Assembly: GCA_963707905.1 (NCBI GenBank)
Contig: CAVPSA010000043.1
Span: 62,001 to 126,000, forward strand
DNA length: 64,000 bases
DNA from: DASXKD01 sp963707905
GTDB taxonomy: Bacteria; Actinomycetota; Actinomycetes; Streptosporangiales; Streptosporangiaceae
Direction of reading: 5' to 3'
The position numbers and the translations under genes are program-made. The notes under the pieces are model-generated. The model was given only the letters and a program-made list of their open reading frames with translations. It ran no database searches and was not told the origin of the DNA. Numbering within the stretch: the stretch's first letter is position 1; the number at the start of each line of letters is the position of its first letter. This document shows, one piece after another, positions 51,167 through 59,478 of the stretch.

Positions 51167-52834
51167 TCAGCCCCACGACGAGCCGTTCCAGGCGTTGCCG
51201 TTCCAGGCCGAGCCGCTCAACGCCGAGCCGTTCCAGCCCGTGCCGTCCCAGGCCGAGCCGTCCCATTGCGAACCGTTCCACGCCGCGCCGCTCCAGCCGC
51301 CGTCGTTCCAGGCCCGGCCGACGAACACCGAGCCGTTCCAGGCACCGCCGTTCCACGAGTCGCCGTTCCACGACTGACCGCCGGACTGTCCCTGGCCCCA
51401 GGACATCCCCGACCACAGGCCCACGTTCCAGGTGTCCGCGGACCCGCTGGGCATCAGCGAGACAGTGGCCCCGAGCAGCGTCGGGGGCAGCAGCGCAGCC
51501 GACTGGCTGTAGTTCATCGGGTCCGAGGTGGCAGCCGCATAGGCGTCCAGCGCCCCATGGCCGTCGACGAAGGGGTTGCCCACCGGACCCGGGTCCGTGT
51601 TGCCGAGCAGCCGGGCCTTCACCTGATCCGGGGTGAGGCCGGGATTGGCAGCGAGCACCAGCGCGGCCGCCCCGCTGGTGATGGCGGTGCTGAACGAGGT
51701 GCCGGACCCGGCGAAGTTCGCCGAGCCGACCCGGGCCGAGGGGTTGTTGTTGTAGATCGTCGAGCCCGGCGCGGCCAGGCTGACCACCGACCGGCCCGAG
51801 GTCACCAGGTCGGGCTTGACCCAGCCGTCCGGCGAGGTGGGCCCCACGCTGCTGAAGTCGTTCATCTCGTCATCGCTGGCCGACGGGGTGGCCATGTCGT
51901 CCAGGGCGCCCACCGTGATCACCAGCGGGTCGTCGCCTGGAGAGAGGATGCTGCCGTTGAACGGCCCGGCGTTGCCCGCTGCGGCGACCACGGTGATGCC
52001 CGTGTTCCATGCCGCCTCGACCGCCTGGTCCAGCGGGTTGAGCACGGTGGACTCGGTGGGCTGGAAGCCGAGTGAGAGGTTGAGGACCTTGATGCCGTAG
52101 CTGCCACGGTGGTCGACCGCCCACTGCAGGGCCGAGATCAGGGTGCCGAGATGGGTCAGCCCGTCCGCACCCGCCACCTTGATCGACACCAGGTTGGCGC
52201 CCGGCGCTTCGCCCGAGTACTGCCCACCCGACGAGGCCCCGTTGCCCGCGATCAGGCCCGCCACGAAGGTGCCGTGCCCGTAGGCGTCCTGGTAGGGGTT
52301 GTTCCCGCCGGTCAGGTCTACCCCGCCGATCAGCCGCCCGGAGAAGTCGGGCAGGTTGTCGATACCGGTGTCCAGCACGGCCACCGCCACTCCCTGCCCG
52401 GTGTCGCCGCCGGCAGCCAGTTGCGTCGCACCGGTCGCCTGCAGGAATACGTCCGAGGGCGTGTGCGGGCCGGTGGACTCCACCGTGGACTGCACGCTCA
52501 CCGTCGCGTCGGAGGTCACCGTGATGCCCGGCAGCGCCGCCAGCACCGGTTCCAGGGCCGCCGGTATGACCGCGTCGACCGCGTTGATGAGGTGGTACCG
52601 CGTCAGGATCGTGCCGCCGATGCCGAGCACCGCCGCGACAGGGCTCAGCAGCCCGGTCGCGGAGACGATGACCGTCACGCCCGGGCTCGCCGACGCCGCG
52701 GGGACGTCCGCGAGCGACGTGCCCGCGACGGCGGCAATCACCGCCGCGACCGCAACGGCGGCCCGCCTCTTGCGCCGCGAGAAGAGTCGTGCCCGATGAC
52801 CGGCGCCCGCGCCGGATGAACAAGTCTGCTGCAT
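51167..52834 (-). CDS. Secreted subtilisin-like (S8) serine protease with Trp-rich repeat tail
   Basis: 555 residues from the ATG at 52834 after a run of G. A signal peptide (RRKRRAAVAVAAVIAAVAGTS) is followed by a propeptide and an S8 domain with Asp155 (VAVLDTGID), His188 (GHGTFVAG), oxyanion Asn287 (AAAGNAG) and Ser380 (GTSFSTAITSGAAAL). The last 85 residues are W-N-G-x-x repeats with no catalytic motif, probably for cell-surface or substrate binding. An upstream frame to 52945 (MWFVYPKG) runs through promoter repeats and is rejected as coding. Confidence 0.9.
   Translation of the reverse strand: MQQTCSSGAGAGHRARLFSRRKRRAAVAVAAVIAAVAGTSLADVPAASASPGVTVIVSATGLLSPVAAVLGIGGTILTRYHLINAVDAVIPAALEPVLAALPGITVTSDATVSVQSTVESTGPHTPSDVFLQATGATQLAAGGDTGQGVAVAVLDTGIDNLPDFSGRLIGGVDLTGGNNPYQDAYGHGTFVAGLIAGNGASSGGQYSGEAPGANLVSIKVAGADGLTHLGTLISALQWAVDHRGSYGIKVLNLSLGFQPTESTVLNPLDQAVEAAWNTGITVVAAAGNAGPFNGSILSPGDDPLVITVGALDDMATPSASDDEMNDFSSVGPTSPDGWVKPDLVTSGRSVVSLAAPGSTIYNNNPSARVGSANFAGSGTSFSTAITSGAAALVLAANPGLTPDQVKARLLGNTDPGPVGNPFVDGHGALDAYAAATSDPMNYSQSAALLPPTLLGATVSLMPSGSADTWNVGLWSGMSWGQGQSGGQSWNGDSWNGGAWNGSVFVGRAWNDGGWSGAAWNGSQWDGSAWDGTGWNGSALSGSAWNGNAWNGSSWG
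51180..51400 (-). repeat. Repeats of about 15 bp encoding the W-N-G-rich protease tail
   Basis: The DNA word CCGTTCCA (and close forms such as CCGTCCCA) recurs every 15 bases or multiples, coding for AWNGS, SWNGD, AWDGT and similar pentads. Several units differ in the third base, so the array is old rather than newly expanded. Confidence 0.7.
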
Positions 52835-52925
52835 ATCGCAGCCCCCCCATGGGTGCCCTTTGAGTGCGTCTACCGTACGCCAGACAACAGGCTTTAGGGG
52901 GAAATTCGATAATACAGCTGCGCCT

Positions 52926-52957
52926 TTGGGATAAACGAACCACACCCTTGGGATAAA
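52926..52957. promoter_or_regulatory. Two TTGGGATAAA direct repeats, 22-bp step, upstream of the protease gene
   Basis: TTGGGATAAA starts at 52926 and 52948. A degenerate copy (TCGATAAT) is in the same phase at 52906. They lie 72-123 bases ahead of the protease start, where an activator or repressor would act. Confidence 0.55.
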
Positions 52958-53143
52958 AGAGCTGCCCTCCGGTGGAAGTTCTAAGAAAAATAGTAATCAG
53001 CATCGATGCGCCGGGCGTGGCCTGTGCTCATCAGCTGGTCACCGTGGTGCCACGGCGGCTCGCGGGCAAGACTCCGAGGCCAGCCTGCGTCTTTTCACAC
53101 CGTCCATTCCACGCTTTGGTCCAACGCAAAGGATTGCAGCCGT

Positions 53144-53204
53144 GGGATACAATCCCGGCCGTCCCGGGATACAATTTCGGCCATCGTGGGATACAATTTC
53201 GGCC
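53144..53204. repeat. Three 22-bp direct repeats GGGATACAATYYCGGCC
   Basis: GGGATACAAT begins at 53144, 53166 and 53188, each followed by YYCGGCC. The first unit is also a dyad (GGGAT-ACA-ATCCC). Same period and same GGGATA core as the pair at 52926-52957. Confidence 0.75.
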
Positions 53205-53310
53205 GCCGCGGGCGCGTGCCTGCGATTTGGCGAGCGGCCTGGATGCCAGTTGCCCGGCCGGCCGACGGGCTGCGATTCCGCCAGTGCGGCGGGGCGGTTA
53301 TTTGAACGCG

Positions 53311-53646
53311 ATGCCGAAGGTGGTCGTCTCGACCACTCTCACCGAGGCGGCGTGGCGCAACACCACGATCATCTCGGGCGACCTGGCCGCCGAGGTCGGC
53401 CGGATGAAGGAGCAGTACCAGGGCGACATCCTGGTCGCGGGCAGCGCGACCCTGGTGCACACGCTGACCAGGCTGGGCCTGGTCGACGAGTACCGGCTGA
53501 TGGTCCACCCGGTCGTGCTCGGCAAGGGCAAGCGGCTGTTCGGCGAGGACAACGGCGGCACGGACCTGGAACTGGTCGAGTCCCGCAAGGCAGGCCCGGA
53601 CGTGCTGCTGCTGATCTACCGCCCGGCGAAGCCCGCGGCAGAGTGA
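53311..53646 (+). pseudogene. Dihydrofolate-reductase-like (RibD C-terminal) family protein, 3' half only
   Basis: 111 residues from ATG 53311 match the second half of YwjB/RibD-C-like reductases: MPKVVVSTTL, DILVAGSATLVHTL, YRLMVHPVVLGKGKRLF. The N-terminal NADPH strand and about 75 residues are missing; upstream DNA consists of the 22-bp repeats and non-coding sequence. Probably a gene cut at its 5' end. Confidence 0.65.
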
Positions 53647-53660
53647 GGCGGTGATCCCGG

Positions 53661-55142
53661 TCAGCCGGCCGGTGCGGCGTGCCGCCCGGCCGGCTTCGAC
53701 TTGGTGCCGTTCGGATGCTGGGCAGCGGCCTTGGCCAGCAGTTCCAGCTCGTCGACCAGGTAGCTGGCGAGCGTGTCGATGTCGGGAACCAGCTCGCGGC
53801 AGCTCGTCAGCCCGAAATGCAGCTTGCCGAGATAGCCCACCACCGTCATGTTCAGGCCCTGTCCCGCGGTGATCACCGACACCGGGTAATGGGCAAGCAG
53901 CTTGGCCCCGCACAGGTAGACCGGCACGTTAGGGCCGGGAACGTTGGAGATGGTCACGTTGAACGGCGGCAGCCGGTGCAGCAGGCCGGTGGCGAACACC
54001 ACCCGCGCGGCCCGGGCGGTGAGCGCGGGCATCGCGAAGTCCGTGATCTGGTCGACCAGCCCTTGCGGTATGGCCGCCTGCTGCGCCTTGGCGGCCTGGG
54101 TCGCGGCGTGCGCAAACTTCAGCCGGTTCTCCGGGTCCGGGGTGTTCGTAGGCAGCGCGGCCAGCATGGCCGACACCTTGTTACCCAGTGCGCCGCTGCT
54201 GGCCGGATCCCGGACGGATACGGGGATCATCGCGATCAGCGGCGACTCGGGCAGCGCCTCGTGGTCGGCGAGCCAGCGCCGCAGCGCGCCCGCGCACATC
54301 GCCAGGACGACGTCGTTGACCGAGACCCCGTAGGTGTTCTTGACCGCCTTCACGACGTCCAGGTCCACGCTGCGGAACGCCACCCGGCGGTGCGGCGTGA
54401 TCGGCTGGTTGAACGGCGTGGCCGGAGCCCGGCCCGCTGTGGTCGGAATGACCTCGCCGTCGCCCCGGTCCAGGCCCAGGATGCCGCCGACGAGGCTGCC
54501 GGCGGCTGGCGCCAGGGTGGGCAGCACGCGCACCATTTCATTGGCAATACGGACGGTCTGCACGGGTCGCCATGCCAGCCGCGCAGCGGCGAGCGCGGCC
54601 AGTGTGGCCGGGCCGGGCGGCCTGCCCGGCGTGAACGGCTCGCTGGGCGGCACCTCGCGCCCCGCCGGGCTCAGGTCAAGCAGCACGGTCAGCAACTCCG
54701 CGCCGGACACGCCGTCGATCGCGGCGTGATGGATCTTCGTGTACACCGCGGCGCGCCGCTTGGCCAGCCCGGTGATCAGGTAGATCTCCCATAGCGGCCG
54801 GGTGCGGTCGAGCGGCCGGGCGTGCAGCCGGGCGATCTGCTCGGTGAGCTGGGCCTCCGAGCCCGGCCGCGGCAGGGCGATCTCGCGGATGTGGTACTCG
54901 ATGTCAAAGTCGGGGTCGTCGATCCAGTACGGCTGATCCAGGCCGAACGGCACGTTGAGCAGCTTGCGGCGCAGCACGGGAACCAGCGGCAGCCGATCGG
55001 CCAGCACATCGGTGAGCCGGGCCAGGGTCAGCGGCTGGGGCGCGTCCCTGGGATCCAGCACAGACACCCCGCCGACGTGGCCGGTGGCGTTGGCCGTCTC
55101 CAGGGCGAGGAACGCAGCGTCAAGGCCAGTCAGTTGCTGCAT
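53661..55142 (-). CDS. Wax ester synthase / diacylglycerol acyltransferase (WS/DGAT)
   Basis: 493 residues. The catalytic HHxxxDG motif is HHAAIDG (His138, His139, Asp143), with PLWEIYLI before it and NDVVLAMCAGALRRWL and NVTISNVPGPN further on, as in actinobacterial Tgs/WS-DGAT enzymes. It joins acyl-CoA to diacylglycerol or fatty alcohol, making storage lipid. Of two ATGs, the one at 55142 is 6 bases from AGGAGG while the one at 55148 abuts it, so 55142 is chosen. Single gene; a REP-like repeat lies upstream. Confidence 0.92.
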   Translation of the reverse strand: MQQLTGLDAAFLALETANATGHVGGVSVLDPRDAPQPLTLARLTDVLADRLPLVPVLRRKLLNVPFGLDQPYWIDDPDFDIEYHIREIALPRPGSEAQLTEQIARLHARPLDRTRPLWEIYLITGLAKRRAAVYTKIHHAAIDGVSGAELLTVLLDLSPAGREVPPSEPFTPGRPPGPATLAALAAARLAWRPVQTVRIANEMVRVLPTLAPAAGSLVGGILGLDRGDGEVIPTTAGRAPATPFNQPITPHRRVAFRSVDLDVVKAVKNTYGVSVNDVVLAMCAGALRRWLADHEALPESPLIAMIPVSVRDPASSGALGNKVSAMLAALPTNTPDPENRLKFAHAATQAAKAQQAAIPQGLVDQITDFAMPALTARAARVVFATGLLHRLPPFNVTISNVPGPNVPVYLCGAKLLAHYPVSVITAGQGLNMTVVGYLGKLHFGLTSCRELVPDIDTLASYLVDELELLAKAAAQHPNGTKSKPAGRHAAPAG

Positions 55143-55148
55143 CGCCAT

Positions 55149-55154
55149 CCTCCT
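55149..55154 (-). promoter_or_regulatory. Ribosome binding site AGGAGG deciding the WS/DGAT start
   Basis: The site abuts ATG 55148 and is spaced 6 bases from ATG 55142. Only the second spacing allows normal initiation. Confidence 0.65.
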
Positions 55155-55241
55155 CGGCGGGACACCGGTCCTGCCCCTCGGCTCAACCCTGGCACCCGAC
55201 CGATCAAACAGGCAATCTCCGCACGGCCGGAGAACAACCAC

Positions 55242-55294
55242 GATCATGGAGTTTGGGCCACCCGTCGGCACTACTTCCATGATCATGGCCACTT
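55242..55294. repeat. REP-like inverted repeat, second copy
   Basis: GATCATGGA (55242-55250) pairs with TCCATGATC (55276-55284). The 20-mer TTCCATGATCATGGCCACTT at 55275-55294 differs at two positions from the one at 39539-39558, so the two belong to one dispersed family. Confidence 0.55.
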
Positions 55295-55422
55295 ATCACG
55301 CGAGCGGTGCGGTCTGGCGCCCGGTTTGCCCGGTTTGGGAGCCTTCTTCGCAGGACGATGTAACAACGGGCCGTTGGCTGGGGCATGCACTGTCCTCAGG
55401 GAGCCTCAGGGAGGCGAACCAG

Positions 55423-55560
55423 ATGAGTTCCGCTGCCGGACTCCTACCGGATATCGAGCGCCGGCGACTGCGGGCGCTGGTCAGAGCGGATGCGGTCACA
55501 GCCGCCCCACTGCATGCGGACGACTACTGGCTCATCACCCCGAACGGCATCGGCTGCTGA
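55423..55560 (+). pseudogene. NTF2-like (DUF4440-type) N-terminal fragment
   Basis: A 45-codon frame starting with ATG after GGGAGG reads IERRRLRALVRAD then APLHADDYWLITPNG, the start of SnoaL/DUF4440-like proteins of about 120 residues, and then stops. No continuation was found in the other frames. Between here and 55775 there is only a 49-codon frame (55585-55734) with one hydrophobic stretch (ITAIAVLGAVAIVALAW), which I cannot assign. Confidence 0.5.
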
Positions 55561-55775
55561 CACACGGACTGATTACCGGCTTCGGTGACGATCGCCTCGG
55601 GAAGTCGTCTGAGATCCCAGGCGTTCGAGCCCATCACCGCGATAGCGGTACTAGGCGCCGTGGCGATCGTGGCTCTTGCGTGGCCGTGGTGCCTGGTGCC
55701 GCGTCAGGCAACGTTTGCCTCGTTGGTGGCGTGACTCCGAGCCGGGCATCAGGGGGCGAGTCACCCGGCGTCCGG

Positions 55776-56339
55776 TCAACCGTCGTCGGCTTCCACGTGG
55801 TCGGCGTCCAGACCGTCGAGGAATTCCCTGACCGCCCGCTTGGATCTGAGCACGTGAAGGGCCACATGCTGACCGTGCTGCGAAATGATTTCGTGTTCGC
55901 GCTCCGGCTCTGACCGGCGTTTTCGCCAGATGCGGACGGCCAAACGCCACTCATCGCGCAACCGCAGCCAGGCCGAATAGCCGCACCCTTCGGGCAACTC
56001 GCCCGGCATTCGGAAGCCGCGCAGCAACGCGCGTCCTGCGCAAAGCCACCAGGGCGGGTCGAGAAACACAACGGTGTCCGCGCGTTCGAGCCGGAGATCG
56101 AGTGTCTCGTGGTAGTTGCCGTCAGCGATCCACGCGTTGCCGGCGAGCACGCCACATTGCTTCTCGCGCCACTCGGTCTCCGACGGTGCAACCCACCCGG
56201 GCTTCCAGAAGTGGAGGTCAAGATGAATGACCGGCAAGCCGGTCTTGGCAGCGAGCGCGAGCGAGAACGTGCTCTTCCCGGACCCGGCCAGCCCAGTGAC
56301 GATGACGCGGCGTCCTAGCGCCGACGGGGCTTGACTCAT
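55776..56339 (-). CDS. P-loop kinase-like protein (adenylate-kinase/topology-modulation type)
   Basis: 187 residues with Walker A at the start (VIVTGLAGSGKSTFSLALA), HLDLHFWKPGW after it, GNAWIADGNYHETL, and VVFLDPPWWLCAGRALLRG. This order is that of the so-called DNA-topology-modulation (FlaR-like) group of small nucleoside-kinase-fold proteins. Substrate is unknown. No partner gene. The start is the first ATG of the frame and gives the Walker A at the usual distance. Confidence 0.8.
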   Translation of the reverse strand: MSQAPSALGRRVIVTGLAGSGKSTFSLALAAKTGLPVIHLDLHFWKPGWVAPSETEWREKQCGVLAGNAWIADGNYHETLDLRLERADTVVFLDPPWWLCAGRALLRGFRMPGELPEGCGYSAWLRLRDEWRLAVRIWRKRRSEPEREHEIISQHGQHVALHVLRSKRAVREFLDGLDADHVEADDG

Positions 56340-56490
56340 CGCAGTCAGTGTCCCTCACGTGCCGTTGCAGGGGAGGGCAGAGGTTGCCTGACACGGCATA
56401 CCTAGGGGTACCGCTGCGGAACAGCGTCGCCGGACGTGACATCACAGGTGCTTACGCCTTACGGCCGTCGTCGGGTCTGCGCCCGTGCCG

Positions 56491-58239
56491 TCATGGCGCC
56501 GTCCAGGCCACCGCGCCCGCCAGCCTGGTCTGGCAGACGCTGATCTCGGCGATGGCCGTGGGGTCTGCCGCATGCGGGTCGGCGTCCAGGATCGCCAGGT
56601 CGGCGTACTTTCCGGGAACCAGCGACCCGAGTATGCCGTCGGTGTGGGTTTGCCAGGCGGCGTCGATGGTGACCGCCCGCAGCGCCGACTCCACGCTGAC
56701 GCGCTCACCGGCGTTGAGCGTGCTGCCATCGCACGCCTGGCGCGTCACGGCTGTCTGCACGGCGCGCAGCGGCGATAGCGGGGAGACGCTGTAGTCGCTG
56801 TGGAACGAGGGCCGCAGCCCGTTGCGCAGCGCGCTGGCTACCGCATCGAGTTTGCCGGCCCGCTGCGCGCCGAGAATGTGGTCGCGCAGCGCCGGCCCCC
56901 AGTAGTAGACGTGGTTCATCAGGAAGCTGGGCGACAGCCCGGTCTGCGCCATCCGGCGGAAGTGGCCGTCGTCGGCGAGCGAGCAGTGCTCGATCCGGTG
57001 CCGGAGGTCCTTGCGGTCTGCGGTGTCAAGTGCCTTCTCGAACGCCGCCACGGTGCGGTCGATGGCGGCGTCGCCATTGGCGTGCACCATCACCTGCCAG
57101 CCCTGATCGTGCGCGTAGCGGATCGCCTCCTGGAGTTCCTCCTCGGACATGTTGGCCGCGCCGCGCTGTGCGGAGCCGAGGTAGGGCTCGCGCTGGTAGC
57201 CGGTCCGGCCCTGGTTGGAGCCGTCGCTGATCAGTTTCCAGCTCACCGCGCGCACCATGTCATTCCCATCGCCGGGCCGCAGCCCAGCCTTCCCCCAGGT
57301 GGCCCGTGCGGCGTCGATCTGCGCGGTGGTGATCCGGGTGGGCAGCCGGCCATCGGTGGCCAGGCCATGCAGGATGTCCAGTTCGCCCGTGCCGAACAGG
57401 GCCCCGGTGGCGCCTTCGTGCACTTTGGTGACGCCCTGGCTGGCGGCCGAGGCGAGAATCCGCACCAGGCCGTCGAGCAGTTCGGCGTGGCTGAGCGGCG
57501 GAACGGCGGACAGCAGCGTCATGATGGCCGGCATCTCCCCGACCACCCCGGTGAGCGCGCCGTTCTCCCGGTAGTAGCGCCCGCCCGGCGGGTCCGGCGT
57601 GCGCGGCGTGATCCGTGCGGCCGCCAGTGCCCTGGAATTGGCGTAAAGGAAATGCATCGACGCGTTGGCGACGACCACAGGGTTGTCAGGCGCGGCGCGG
57701 TCCAGGATCGCCGCGGTCAGGTCCGGCTCGCCGGCGAACAGCGAGGGGTCGAACAGCTTGCCGGTGACCCACTGCCCCGGCGGCGCCGCCGCAGCCGCCT
57801 GCCGGAGCCGGTCCACCACGGCGTCGAACGTAGCGTTGGTGAACGGCGAGCAGTCGGTCCAGCCGTCGAACAGCACGGTGCTCCACAGGTGCATGTGCGG
57901 CTCGACGAGGCCTGGCACCGCCACCCGGTCCCCGAGTTCGAGCACCTCGGTGCCGGGACCGCGCAGGCCGTCCAGTTCGGTGCGGCTGCCCAGCGCCAGC
58001 ACCCGGCCGCCGCTGACCGCCAGCGCCCCGGCGCGGGGCCGGGCCGGATCCATGGTGATCACGGTGCCGAGCACAAGCAGGTCCGCCCGGTCCGGCTGGC
58101 CCGGGTGGCCGCCCGGGCGCTGAGCCTGGCCGGACTGGGGGGCCGGTGCCCGGTATCTGACCCGCTGCGCCAGTCCGGGATGCGGGCCGCAGCACTCGTG
58201 CTGGCTTCGGGGCAGATCCCGATCCTCATGCGTGGTCAC
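56491..58239 (-). CDS. Metal-dependent amidohydrolase (YtcJ-like)
   Basis: 582 residues. The TIM-barrel metal site starts VPGLVEPHMHLWST (HxH), and continues with VMVHANGDAAID, HRIEHCSLADD and SFHSDYSVSPLSPL (late Asp). C-terminally GSLVPGKYADLAILD closes the composite beta-sandwich. It hydrolyses an exocyclic amide, formamide or similar. GTG at 58239, preceded by GGTGGGGG, is chosen; the frame is open to 58323, but the added residues are not family-like. Substrate unknown. Confidence 0.87.
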   Translation of the reverse strand: MTTHEDRDLPRSQHECCGPHPGLAQRVRYRAPAPQSGQAQRPGGHPGQPDRADLLVLGTVITMDPARPRAGALAVSGGRVLALGSRTELDGLRGPGTEVLELGDRVAVPGLVEPHMHLWSTVLFDGWTDCSPFTNATFDAVVDRLRQAAAAAPPGQWVTGKLFDPSLFAGEPDLTAAILDRAAPDNPVVVANASMHFLYANSRALAAARITPRTPDPPGGRYYRENGALTGVVGEMPAIMTLLSAVPPLSHAELLDGLVRILASAASQGVTKVHEGATGALFGTGELDILHGLATDGRLPTRITTAQIDAARATWGKAGLRPGDGNDMVRAVSWKLISDGSNQGRTGYQREPYLGSAQRGAANMSEEELQEAIRYAHDQGWQVMVHANGDAAIDRTVAAFEKALDTADRKDLRHRIEHCSLADDGHFRRMAQTGLSPSFLMNHVYYWGPALRDHILGAQRAGKLDAVASALRNGLRPSFHSDYSVSPLSPLRAVQTAVTRQACDGSTLNAGERVSVESALRAVTIDAAWQTHTDGILGSLVPGKYADLAILDADPHAADPTAIAEISVCQTRLAGAVAWTAP

Positions 58240-58350
58240 GGTGCCCCCACCTGTCCGAACCGTCCCGGCGGCAGGCCCAGGGGGCCTACCGTCACTAGTA
58301 ACGCTAAGTATCTCTCTCGGCACAATTAGCGAGTGAGCCGGGTAGCGGTG

Positions 58351-58554
58351 TCAGAGGTCGTCTTCGATCTTGCCGGGGCCGTCCTGGCGGAAGTACTTAC
58401 GGTCCTCCGCCTCCATCTCGGCCACGTCCGCCGCGGCGGCCCTCTTGAGCTTGTCGAGTTCCGGGTCGGGACGCCCCCGGGGCATGACCAGGCGGCTGAA
58501 CCAGCCCGGCTCGTCTCCAAGCTCTCGGTTACGGAACCAGGAAAGGATGCCCAT
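58351..58554 (-). CDS. Small conserved charged protein
   Basis: 67 residues: MGILSWFRNRELGDEPGWFS, then a charged helix (AAAADVAEMEAEDRKYFRQ). No domain known to me. ATG at 58554 follows GAGGAGC; 48 bases separate it from the methyltransferase gene upstream on the same strand, so the two probably form an operon. Confidence 0.65.
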   Translation of the reverse strand: MGILSWFRNRELGDEPGWFSRLVMPRGRPDPELDKLKRAAAADVAEMEAEDRKYFRQDGPGKIEDDL

Positions 58555-58601
58555 CGTTCGCTCCTCGGTCGCTACCTTCGGCGTTCCCCGGCAGCGGCCG
58601 T

Positions 58602-59255
58602 TCATTCAGCCGGGTGCGGCTTGGCCCAGACGAGGGAGTACCGCCAGTAGAGGTGCCGCCGGTAGCGGACGCCGGGCAGCAGTTGCTCGGCCAGCCGCCG
58701 CATCGCCGGGTAGGTCAGCGGTGGCGGCCAGACGATCGGCGGCTGGTAGGGACGGCCCGGGGCACCGCGCCGCTGCCAGGCGCCGCTGGCCAGGTGCCAC
58801 CGGGTGCCGGCCACGGCGGGGACAAGCCGGCCGAGGTCGGACGGGGTCACGCCGCAGGCCAGCCCGATGACCGCGAGGATCCCGCCGGGCCGCAGCAGGC
58901 GCGCCATGTCCCGCAGCGCCGCCCGGGCGTCCATGTGGTGCAGCGCGGCAACGGAGGTGACCAGGTCGAAGGACTCCGGCCGGAACGGCGCGGCACGGAA
59001 GTCGCCCAGCAGGTAAGCGATGTCCCCGGCGCCGGGATGCCCCCCGGCGTACGCGACGCTGTCCGGGTCCCGGTCAATGCCGGTGACCTGCGGGACCCGC
59101 TCCCGCAGGCGGCGGGTCAGCGTCCCGGTGCCACAGCCCACGTCGAGCGCGCACCGGCACCCCGGCGGGACGGCGCCCAGGATCACGCGATGGTAGTGGA
59201 CGTTGTGGTTCCACGGCTCTGGGACGTTACGCGCGGTGCGAGGCGCTGCTGCCAT
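58602..59255 (-). CDS. Class I SAM-dependent methyltransferase
   Basis: 217 residues. Motif I is ALDVGCGTGTLTRRL, motif II region has DLVTSVAALHHMDARAALRDM, and motif III is LLRPGGILAVIGLA. The Rossmann domain resembles the UbiE/Coq5-like methyltransferase group (Methyltransf_11). Substrate not known. ATG at 59255 fits the family's usual beginning (PEPWNHNVHYH). Confidence 0.87.
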   Translation of the reverse strand: MAAAPRTARNVPEPWNHNVHYHRVILGAVPPGCRCALDVGCGTGTLTRRLRERVPQVTGIDRDPDSVAYAGGHPGAGDIAYLLGDFRAAPFRPESFDLVTSVAALHHMDARAALRDMARLLRPGGILAVIGLACGVTPSDLGRLVPAVAGTRWHLASGAWQRRGAPGRPYQPPIVWPPPLTYPAMRRLAEQLLPGVRYRRHLYWRYSLVWAKPHPAE

Positions 59256-59478
59256 ACGGCCGAGTCTGCCCCGTGCCGGACCCGGGATCCGGCCGGTTCA
59301 CCGCCACGACGCCACGGTGAGGCAGAGCAGGTACCCGATCCGCTCCTGGCGCGGTGTGCTGCCGGCCGCCGCGAATCGGATCGCGAACGATCGGTTCGCT
59401 GGGCATGCGCGGCCGTCCGGCGACGGGATCGTCATTAGGTAACATCGTAACTACGCTTGGTGATATTTCGGGGGGCCG

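Noticed and set aside
49742..52075. 777-residue plus-strand frame
   Set aside because: Crosses two genes on the other strand; Ser/Pro/Arg low complexity.
53144..53204. 22-bp repeats as a CRISPR array
   Set aside because: The repeats are back-to-back with no spacers, and no cas gene is near.
56800..58329. 509-residue plus-strand frame
   Set aside because: Antisense to the amidohydrolase; no domain.
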